64,000 bases of DNA, from positions 1,116,001 through 1,180,000 of the forward strand of contig NZ_CP101156.1 in assembly GCF_024298845.1 (NCBI RefSeq), given 5' to 3'. Shown here piece by piece: positions 53,307-60,967 of this stretch. Origin of the DNA: Natronosalvus amylolyticus (GTDB taxonomy: Archaea; Halobacteriota; Halobacteria; Halobacteriales; Natrialbaceae). The notes beneath the pieces are model-generated. The model searched no databases. It was not told the DNA's origin and worked only from the letters and a program-made list of their open reading frames with translations. Position 1 is the first letter of the stretch; the number at the start of each line of letters is the position of its first letter. Position numbers and translations under genes: made by a program.

Positions 53307-53458
53307 ATGTGGCGTATGTTTTAACACAGATAAATATCTTGCTTATGAGCCAGCTATAATGGACATATTTGAATCTTGTTTAATATACTTCCCCATTATC
53401 GAACTACATCTACGGCTTACCGGAACGTTATTGATGGTTGCGTCGAAACCTATCCAGC
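53307..53458. promoter_or_regulatory. Divergent promoter region, aminotransferase and VOC genes
   Basis: On the minus strand ATATTTATC (53329-53337) lies 27 bases before the aminotransferase start. On the plus strand TTTAATATA lies near 53379, before the VOC gene. Confidence 0.45.
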
Positions 53459-54328
53459 ATGCACACACGAAAAGATACAGGCGCAGTGACGCTGGATCAC
53501 GCCGTGATCGTCGCCTCCGATCTGGAGAAGATGACCGACGCGTTTGCCGATCTCGGAATGGAACCCGCTTACGCCGGTCCGCTGGCCAACGATATCAATC
53601 ACCTCTCACAGGTTGCATTTCCTGACGGTTCCTACATCGAACTGCTGTCAGTGATGGAGGAGGGAGACGAGTCACCGTGGTGGGACGACCACGTGCAGGC
53701 TGACGGTGGCCCCTGTGCGTTCGCCCTCGAGTGTGCGGATATCGAAGCCGACGCTGAGAGGGCTGGAGAGTCGGCCATCCCCGTCGAGGGCCCCACTCGG
53801 TACGGACGAGAACGACCCGACGGAACGTACTTCGATTACGAACTCGCTATCGTTGGTGAAGGGGGTCTCGCGACGAAATACCCGTTTTTGATCAGCGATC
53901 ACACGCCGCGTTCGAAACGGGTTTCCTGGCCAACCGATGGACTTGAAGACGGCGAGCTGACCGGCCTCGCGTTCGTCGTCGTCGCCGTCTCCGATCTCGA
54001 GTCCGAAATCGAGGCCTATCGAGAAGCCTACGGACTGGCCGAACCGACCGTCGAGTCGGTCGACTCGTGGGGAAGTGAGGTCGCACGTTTTCCGGAGTCG
54101 CCGATCATCCTCGCCAGCCCGGTCAACGACGGCTGGGTCACTGATCGCCTCGAGACGTTCGGTGAACGGCCTGCGGCGTACCTCTTCGGCAGCGATGACG
54201 TCGACGCGTCGTCGGATCGGTTCGATCTGTCGTCGCCGACCTCTCTGTTCGACTACGATGTCCAGTGGATTGAAAACGACAAACTGGACGCGATCAATAC
54301 TAGACTCGGCGTCGTTTCGGACGCCTGA
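53459..54328 (+). CDS. VOC/glyoxalase-like domain protein
   Basis: A 289-residue protein with two VOC-type halves: LDHAVIVASDLEKMTDAFADLG at 12-33, with later FPDGSYIELLSV, and a second half from about 155 (LTGLAFVVVAVSDLESEIEAYRE). VOC enzymes bind metal and act on small carbonyl or aromatic compounds. The first half fits the Glyoxalase_3-type family. The AOR gene follows after 5 bases, so it is translated with it; the role may be to process the same carbonyl compound. Confidence 0.82.
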   Translation: MHTRKDTGAVTLDHAVIVASDLEKMTDAFADLGMEPAYAGPLANDINHLSQVAFPDGSYIELLSVMEEGDESPWWDDHVQADGGPCAFALECADIEADAERAGESAIPVEGPTRYGRERPDGTYFDYELAIVGEGGLATKYPFLISDHTPRSKRVSWPTDGLEDGELTGLAFVVVAVSDLESEIEAYREAYGLAEPTVESVDSWGSEVARFPESPIILASPVNDGWVTDRLETFGERPAAYLFGSDDVDASSDRFDLSSPTSLFDYDVQWIENDKLDAINTRLGVVSDA

Positions 54329-54333
54329 TCGCC

Positions 54334-56022
54334 GTGACGAAGGTCCACGCAACCGGCCCGATGCTTTCGATCGACGTGGGTGAGCGGACGGCGAGGACAG
54401 AATCGATCGACGACGTCCTCGAGGTGTTCATCGGCGGGCGCGGGGTCGGTACGAAACTGTCTCACGATCGGATTCCCTACGACGCAGACCCATTCGGTCC
54501 AGACAACCGGCTCACGTTCGCTACGGGGCCCCTCCAGCACGCGACGATGAGCTTTACCGGACGCCTATCGGCGACGGCCGTCTCGCCGCTGACGGATGGT
54601 CTCCTCTCGTCGAACGCCGGCGGCTTTCTTTCGCGAAACTTCATCGCAACCGGGTACGCAGCCGTCGAAATCGCCGGGGAAAGCGATGATCTCATCGCGA
54701 TCCACGTCACGGACGAAGGTGTCGAGTTCGAATCCGTTCCCGATCTTGAGGGGGCGACCGTCTCCGAAGTTGGCGCTTCCCTCAAGCATCGGCGCGGACT
54801 CGGGCCCGAACACGTCGCCTGTATCGGCCCAGCAGGGGAAAACCAGGTCCGCTTTGCATCGATCATGACCAGCGAAAGCCGAGCATTCGGCCGCGGCGGA
54901 CTCGGTGCGGTTCTGGGATCGAAACGAGTCAAGGCGATAACCTTCGACGGAAATGCGACACCCGACGTTGAACTCGATCCGATACAGATAGACGTCCACC
55001 GCGAGGCGGCAACGTCGGACAGTATCATGAAATCACAGGGAACCGCTAGCGTGACGGCTCTAGCGAACGAACTCGAGGCCTTGCCCACGCGGTACTTTTC
55101 GGAACTGTCTTTCGAGGGCGCTGACGGCATCGACGGCGACGCTGTCGCATCAAAAAAGTATCAGAAAGGAACCTGTTCGGCCTGTGCGTTCGCCTGTAAA
55201 CTACCGACTCGCGATGAAGAGACGGGGCTCGAGACCGAAGGCCCCGAATTCGAGACGGTGATGTCGTTCGGCTCGAACGTCGGAGTTGAGGACATCGTCG
55301 ACGTGATGCAGTCGAACGAACTGTGTGACGAACTGGGTTTGGACACGATTTCCGCAGGAGACGTCATCTCGGCGTACCTAGCCAGCGAGGACGCGTTCGG
55401 CGACGTAGACTTGATCCACGACCTTGTCGAAAAAATCGCCCACAGAGATGCCGTCGGCGACATGCTTGCCGAGGGTATTGACCGATTCCACAACGAGTTG
55501 GGGGTCGAAAACTGGAGTTCCAAAGGCATGGAGTTCCCCGGACACGACGGTCGGGCGCTCAACGGGCAGGGGTTAGCGTTTGCCACTTCCAATCGTGGGG
55601 CCGATCACATGTACGCCGAGATGTACGACTACGAGTACCCGCTCGTCGACGCTGAAGACGCCCTCGACCCGATCGGCCTCGAGGGAAAGCCCTCGGTCGT
55701 CGTCGAAAGCGAGAACGCGAACGCCCTGAAAGACAGTGCTATCGCCTGCAAGTTTTCAGGCAGTTTTCTGACGGCCGACCGGTTTGAAACCTTGCTCGCG
55801 ACGCCTTACGAGACGTTACTCGCGGTCGGTGGACGAATAGTCGACCTCGAGCGTCACTTCAACAATCATCGAGGATTCGATCGACGAGATGATACGCTAC
55901 CATACGATCTGCCAGGCTTCGAGGACGCTCTCTCGAGGTACTATGCCGTCCGAGGATGGAACGACGACGGAACAGTGCCGGAGGACCGCCTCGAAGGGCC
56001 TGTTATCGCCGAAAGTACGTAA
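54334..56022 (+). CDS. Aldehyde:ferredoxin oxidoreductase family protein
   Basis: A 562-residue tungsten/molybdopterin enzyme. C281, C284 and C288 in CSACAFACK, and a fourth Cys in the late IACKF segment, would hold the [4Fe-4S] cluster; GGRGVGTKL near the N-terminus and GPEFETVMSFGSNVG and CDELGLDTIS match the AOR family. It oxidises an aldehyde to the acid and passes electrons to ferredoxin. GTG 54334 is the start, five bases after the VOC gene. Substrate unknown. Confidence 0.9.
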   Translation: MTKVHATGPMLSIDVGERTARTESIDDVLEVFIGGRGVGTKLSHDRIPYDADPFGPDNRLTFATGPLQHATMSFTGRLSATAVSPLTDGLLSSNAGGFLSRNFIATGYAAVEIAGESDDLIAIHVTDEGVEFESVPDLEGATVSEVGASLKHRRGLGPEHVACIGPAGENQVRFASIMTSESRAFGRGGLGAVLGSKRVKAITFDGNATPDVELDPIQIDVHREAATSDSIMKSQGTASVTALANELEALPTRYFSELSFEGADGIDGDAVASKKYQKGTCSACAFACKLPTRDEETGLETEGPEFETVMSFGSNVGVEDIVDVMQSNELCDELGLDTISAGDVISAYLASEDAFGDVDLIHDLVEKIAHRDAVGDMLAEGIDRFHNELGVENWSSKGMEFPGHDGRALNGQGLAFATSNRGADHMYAEMYDYEYPLVDAEDALDPIGLEGKPSVVVESENANALKDSAIACKFSGSFLTADRFETLLATPYETLLAVGGRIVDLERHFNNHRGFDRRDDTLPYDLPGFEDALSRYYAVRGWNDDGTVPEDRLEGPVIAEST

Positions 56023-56057
56023 AAAAGGCAACAGGAGCCCTCTACTCTGATACCCGG

Positions 56058-56684
56058 TCAGTATCCGCAGTACTCGGCAAAATTGTCGAGAACGCGGGGA
56101 GCGTTTGAGTCCGCAAACGTGAACGCTCCGTCGTCCCAATCGCTCGGGTTGTCGCGGACGCGCTCGGTGAACTCTGGGTGAAACTGAACCGTCCACAGGG
56201 GCTTTTCGTCGTGAACCGTGCAAAAGTGCTCGTCGTACGTTGTCTTTCCGACGGCAGACAAACCTGTACCTAGTTCGGTGACTCGGTCAGCATGGAGTGC
56301 TGGGACCGGTGGGAACACCCCCTCGAGAACGCCACAGTCGTCGTGTGTACATTCGACGAAGGTTGCTCGTCGTTCGTCGGCTTCGACGGTTCCGCCAAGA
56401 GCGACGTTCGCTAGCTGGTGACCAAAACAGATACCCAGTATCGGAATTGATTCTTCGAGACAACGGTGGACTAGATCACATTGCGCGTCGACCCACGCCT
56501 CGTGTTCAGAGTCGTACACGCTCGCCGTACTTCCACCGAGGACAACACCATCAACCCCCTTGAGTGACTGAACAGTGGGGTCATCGACAAACACGTGTCG
56601 TTTGGCATCCGGGAGTAGCCGTGTTATTTCGGGCGCCAGGTATCGATAATCGGGTCGGACTTCGTTATCGAGAACCAGAATCAT
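56058..56684 (-). CDS. Class I glutamine amidotransferase-like protein
   Basis: A 208-residue type 1 amidotransferase domain with nucleophile C86 in GICFGHQL, H169 and E171 in QFHPEF. The complete triad argues for a real hydrolase/amidotransferase, resembling stand-alone GMP-synthase-like domains. It could release ammonia from glutamine or cut a gamma-glutamyl compound, but no synthetase partner is adjacent. Convergent with the AOR gene. Confidence 0.88.
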   Translation of the reverse strand: MILVLDNEVRPDYRYLAPEITRLLPDAKRHVFVDDPTVQSLKGVDGVVLGGSTASVYDSEHEAWVDAQCDLVHRCLEESIPILGICFGHQLANVALGGTVEADERRATFVECTHDDCGVLEGVFPPVPALHADRVTELGTGLSAVGKTTYDEHFCTVHDEKPLWTVQFHPEFTERVRDNPSDWDDGAFTFADSNAPRVLDNFAEYCGY

Positions 56685-56775
56685 ACTCGTTATCGAACGT
56701 TATCTAATGTATACGTTTTGGATCCACCCCAGTTCAAAAAGAGAGGGATAAATCAAGACTCTCGTTCAAAAACAT

Positions 56776-57543
56776 TTACTCTGATTTTGATACAGGCGCT
56801 TGGTTACTCGCTTCGATCAACTCGATCAGGACCGACGCAAAGAGCGACCCAGCACTCCAGATGGCGGTTTCGCTGCCGTCGTCGTCCACGACGCTCAACA
56901 GGATCGTGTCGTCGTCAGCGATGACGATCCGCCCCGAGCGCTCGTCTTCGGCGCGGTGGTCGGGCGGGGTGAACGCCGTCACGCCCTCGAGCGAACCGAG
57001 CCGGTTTCGGACTTCGGGTTCTCGGCTGACGACGGCGACCTCGAGTCCCTCACGTGCTTTGGTAGCGAGCAGTTGTTCGACATCGTCAGTCACCAGCGGG
57101 GGCAACCTGGTGCCAAAGATGAGTCGGTCGGTCGCCTGTGAACAGAGATCGGTCACTCGTTCATCGATCTGCGGGCGACCGCGAACGGTCCAGATATCTT
57201 CCTGTTCTTCTTCGCCTGCCGGCTCGGTTCGGACGCGTTCAACGTAGTCGAAGGCTCGTTCTTGTTCGCTTTCGAACCGCGAGCGTAACACGGACTGGGC
57301 TTCGTCGACGCTGACCGGTCGGTATCGGATCGGACTGGATTGCTGGACCTCGAGTAAGCCACGGCCCTCGAGGCTTTCGGCGACGCTGTAGACCTGTGAA
57401 CGAGGAACGTCGGCGATGCTGGCTACGTCACGGGCCGTCCCCGAGCCCAGTTGCTGCAGCGCGATGAAGACCCGTGCTTCGTAGCTGGTGAGGCCGAGGC
57501 GTTCGAAGGCCTCGATCGCGTCGGTTTCACCGGGCTTGCTCAT
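56776..57543 (-). CDS. TrmB-family transcriptional regulator
   Basis: A 255-residue TrmB-type protein: a winged helix (LGLTSYEARVFIALQQLG, then VPRSQVYSVAESLEGRGLLEV) and a C-terminal PLD-like effector domain (about 115-250). TrmB proteins often sense sugars or related ligands. Its ATG overlaps the stop of the upstream MMPL gene (ATGA), so the two are co-expressed; autoregulation is a natural guess. Confidence 0.88.
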   Translation of the reverse strand: MSKPGETDAIEAFERLGLTSYEARVFIALQQLGSGTARDVASIADVPRSQVYSVAESLEGRGLLEVQQSSPIRYRPVSVDEAQSVLRSRFESEQERAFDYVERVRTEPAGEEEQEDIWTVRGRPQIDERVTDLCSQATDRLIFGTRLPPLVTDDVEQLLATKAREGLEVAVVSREPEVRNRLGSLEGVTAFTPPDHRAEDERSGRIVIADDDTILLSVVDDDGSETAIWSAGSLFASVLIELIEASNQAPVSKSE

Positions 57544-60500
57544 CTGTCATCACCGCCGTCACGCTGGTCAGTGTCGACACCATCCCCGAGTGTATCGTGT
57601 CCGCCGTCACTCGCTGCAGTCGGTGACCCTGCAGGCGACCCGCTTTCGATGAGTTCCGGTCTGGCATACTTGGTCCACAGGACCAGGAGCGTGGGTAAGA
57701 CGATCACGCTCGCGAGGAACGCATAGATGATCGTGAGCCCCGTGATAATACCGAACTGTTGTAACACCGGGAGGATGGCGAACGTGAGCACGCCGAAGCC
57801 GCCGACTGTCGTGGCGGCACTCCCAAGGAGTGCGCCCCCGGTCCCGGTGACTGTCGTCTCCATCGCCTCCCACATGTTACCCTCGCGCTCGAGTTCGAGC
57901 GTGTACCGGGAACTGATGTGAATGCTGTAGGCGATGCCGAGCCCGATAGTGAGGCTGGTTATCATACCGGTGAGGACGTTAAACGGCATCCCGAGGAGAT
58001 ACATCGTTCCGAGAATCCAGCTGACGGCAAGGGCAACCGGAAGCAGCGTGACGATGCCCAACAGTGCACCTTTCCCCGTCAGCCAGTACGCTATCGAGAG
58101 GAAGAGGACGACCGCGACGAGCGTAATCATGAGACTGTCGAGGACCGTGTCCATCAGATCGCTCTCGACGACGTAGTTGACGATCGGGTCGCCCGTCGCG
58201 GTTGCCGTCCATCGCGAATCGGCACCGCCGTCGTCGATACCGGCTGCGATCGTCCGCATCTCGTCAGTGACGTCCCCGAAGGCGGCGTCACCCTGTACGG
58301 CGATGACGAGTCGTGTCGCCTCGTACTCGCCGTTATCCGTGCGGTAGATGTACTCGGCTGCAGCTGGTTCTGCCTCGAGTAACTCATCGTACACCGTCTC
58401 GAGATTCTGATTTGGTACGGAGTCGGGGCCACCACCAGCGGCGGTGAACGTCTCGTTGAACGATTCGTTTTCGGCGGCCACGTCTCGCATCAACGAAACC
58501 GGACCGTCGATATCGGTGTTGCCGTTTGGCAAGGTGTAGACGGTATCTGCGTTCGCAGCATCGTTCTCAGCCGCATCGAGCCGTTCGAGGGTTTCGTCGT
58601 CAGTGATGTCTCCTTGGATAAGGATCTGGGCCCTGATGTCCTGGCGCTGGAAATTTTCGTTGACGAAGTCGAGGTTAGATTTGGCCTGGTACTCTCCCGG
58701 ACTCAGCGGACCGAGGTTCTGTGTCCACTCGGGCGGGCTGTCGGCGAGGAAGTCTTCTTCGTCGAACGAGGTGTCGACCTGACTGGCACCGTAGACACCG
58801 CCTGCGGTAAGGACTAAGACGACGAGAACGATCACGAGCGGTGCGCGTCGGGCCGCAGTGGACCCCAGCGTGAGGAACCCGCCGAAGCGGCTTTCCCCGG
58901 TTCCGAACGCCCGTTTGTGCCGGTCGATACCCCGGTTCTCGAGGAAGCCGTCGAGTTCGACTTTGGCTGCAGGGACGAGCGCGCCGAAGATAAGCAGGGC
59001 AGCGAGGATACCGACCGAACTAACGACACCGAACTCCTGAATCGGGCCGATCGGACTGATCAGGTTCGAGAGGAAGCCGATGACAGTGGTTGCAGTCACC
59101 CAGACGAGGGCGACGCCGACACCGGCTAACGCGACCCGCATCGATCCCCGTACCATCCCGTCGGGGCGTGGGTCTGCGGTCTCTTTTGGAAGTGCCTCGC
59201 GTTGCTCGCGATGGCGCATGAAGACGTGTATCGCGTAGTCGATAGAGAGCCCTATCAGTAACACCGGGACGGCGACGAACATCTGGTTGAACGCGATACC
59301 AGCCCATCCCATGAACCCGAACGTCCAGACGAGTACGAGGAGGATACCGACGACGCCCAGGATGATATCGAGAATGTCACGGTAGGCGATAAAGAGGGCG
59401 ACGACGACGAAAAACAGCGCCATCGGTCCGACGATTGCTAGACTGTCGGCCATCGAACGATCGATTTCGTCCGAGATGATACCGAATCCAAAGATGATGT
59501 ACTCGTTGCCGGTCTGTTCCATCGCCAGCTCCTGCAACACGAGTTGGGCGTGCATGGCATCGCCGCTGAAATCGCCCATTTCAGGTGCGCCAGTACCATC
59601 GGTCGACTGGGTGACGAACGTCATGCGGGCGTCGGCCTGGGTCGACCCCTGTTCGTAGGACGAAGCCATGAACGCCAGCGCGGGTGACTCGTCGTCACCC
59701 AGTACATCGCTGACCAAGGTCTCGTACTCCTCTTCGTCCAGTGCCTCGAGCGCTTCGATCTGTTCCTCGAGCGTTGGCGTCGGTGCACTCGCGAGGGCCT
59801 GCTGGTCTTCTTGCAGTTGCTCGCTGTCCGCTTCGAGCTGTTCGAACTCGTCAGCAAGGACGCCCGACGTCCCCTGGACGAACAGGTCCTCACGCTGGTC
59901 GGCGAGTTCTGACGCCTGCTCGTCGTACTCCGCCTGGGTAATCTCTCCATCCTCGAGTTGTTGCTCGAGAGCGACTTCCTGAGAGACCACCGTGCGAAGA
60001 TCACTCACGGTCGCTTCGAACGTCGCCGTCTGCTCGGCATCCAGGTCGGCCGTCGCTCCAACGATTTCGTCTTCGATGTCGGTCTCGAGGTCACCAGCCC
60101 GTTGTTCGTACTCTTCTTCACTAATCTCGCCTGCCTCGTAGGAAGCGTTCAAGGTCGCGTACTCTCGCTCGAGGCCGACGATGGCCCCGAGGCTGTTGTT
60201 GAGTTGTTGGCTCGTTTGATTGAGTTCCTCGCTCCGGGCCTCGATGGCTTCACCGCGCTCGGCCAGTTCCGCAGCCTCTTCGCCACGGATCTGATTGATG
60301 GCGACGATGTTTTCGACGCCGGTTATAGCATCGTCTTCAACGAGCGTGGCGTTTATCGATTCGTTCGCTCGTATCTCCTGTTGGAACTCGAGTGAGTCTA
60401 TCAGAGACGTCTGGTTCAGGACGTTATCACCTCTAACGATGACTTGTACCGTCGTCACGTTTTCCCGTTCGTCGACGGTGAAGTTCTCTGCGATGTACTC

Positions 60501-60665
60501 CGAAGCTGCCAGCTCCGGAGAGTCACTTTCGAACTGGTCGAGCGATGAATCGTTGTCCACCATCGTCGCACCAGACCCGATCACGAGGGTCAACACCAGC
60601 ATAACAGCGATAACTGCCTTACTGTGGGTTGTAACTGTCCTGGCTAACCGGTCAGGGACGCTCAC
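57540..60665 (-). CDS. MMPL/RND-family transporter with coiled-coil domain
   Basis: A 1041-residue membrane protein of the MMPL/RND family (HpnN-like). The first helix is about 17-35, a large external domain (36-395) is largely coiled coil, then five helices with GLSIDYAIHVFMRH (472-485), a second external domain (about 640-850) and a final helix bundle with a second copy of the core pattern (TIGLGIAYSIHISSRYTLELE). Such pumps export lipids or hydrophobic compounds using the proton gradient. GTG 60665 is the start, with GGGGAGGT 8 bases upstream. Two SHOCT-like motifs occur in the coiled coil. Confidence 0.92.
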   Translation of the reverse strand: MSVPDRLARTVTTHSKAVIAVMLVLTLVIGSGATMVDNDSSLDQFESDSPELAASEYIAENFTVDERENVTTVQVIVRGDNVLNQTSLIDSLEFQQEIRANESINATLVEDDAITGVENIVAINQIRGEEAAELAERGEAIEARSEELNQTSQQLNNSLGAIVGLEREYATLNASYEAGEISEEEYEQRAGDLETDIEDEIVGATADLDAEQTATFEATVSDLRTVVSQEVALEQQLEDGEITQAEYDEQASELADQREDLFVQGTSGVLADEFEQLEADSEQLQEDQQALASAPTPTLEEQIEALEALDEEEYETLVSDVLGDDESPALAFMASSYEQGSTQADARMTFVTQSTDGTGAPEMGDFSGDAMHAQLVLQELAMEQTGNEYIIFGFGIISDEIDRSMADSLAIVGPMALFFVVVALFIAYRDILDIILGVVGILLVLVWTFGFMGWAGIAFNQMFVAVPVLLIGLSIDYAIHVFMRHREQREALPKETADPRPDGMVRGSMRVALAGVGVALVWVTATTVIGFLSNLISPIGPIQEFGVVSSVGILAALLIFGALVPAAKVELDGFLENRGIDRHKRAFGTGESRFGGFLTLGSTAARRAPLVIVLVVLVLTAGGVYGASQVDTSFDEEDFLADSPPEWTQNLGPLSPGEYQAKSNLDFVNENFQRQDIRAQILIQGDITDDETLERLDAAENDAANADTVYTLPNGNTDIDGPVSLMRDVAAENESFNETFTAAGGGPDSVPNQNLETVYDELLEAEPAAAEYIYRTDNGEYEATRLVIAVQGDAAFGDVTDEMRTIAAGIDDGGADSRWTATATGDPIVNYVVESDLMDTVLDSLMITLVAVVLFLSIAYWLTGKGALLGIVTLLPVALAVSWILGTMYLLGMPFNVLTGMITSLTIGLGIAYSIHISSRYTLELEREGNMWEAMETTVTGTGGALLGSAATTVGGFGVLTFAILPVLQQFGIITGLTIIYAFLASVIVLPTLLVLWTKYARPELIESGSPAGSPTAASDGGHDTLGDGVDTDQRDGGDDR

Positions 60666-60967
60666 GTGCTGATACCTCCCCTGATTCTTCTTCCTGCAGG
60701 AAACATTCTGTTGTTATCTTCCTACTAAACCCACCCATAAATACTCGTTGTTATTCGAATACTAACAGCAACATCTGCAGGGAACGATGGGATAATAACC
60801 AACCTAAATCCCGTGCGTAGGGAAACCCAAAATTCGGCACAATAGCCCACCTGAGACGTGATTTCACCGGCGTTATCGCCGGGGCACTCGAGTGTCGCTC
60901 ATAGGGGCCGTTGTCGTCACGAGCACTCGAGCGCTCGCTCCTTTCGACCAGCCCACGTGGAATACGT
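60666..60967. promoter_or_regulatory. Promoter region between the two MMPL genes
   Basis: It contains the ribosome-binding sequence (GGGGAGGT, minus strand, 60674-60681), a TATA element (GTATTTATG, minus strand, near 60736-60744) and, just before it, a 20-base palindrome at 60747-60766. No gene is seen in the rest. Confidence 0.65.
60747..60766. promoter_or_regulatory. 20-base palindrome, candidate operator
   Basis: GTT-NN-TATTCGAATA-NN-AAC is an exact palindrome except at the two central-arm spacer positions, and it ends three bases before the TATA element of the MMPL-TrmB operon. The TrmB-type protein encoded downstream may bind here (inference). Confidence 0.5.
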
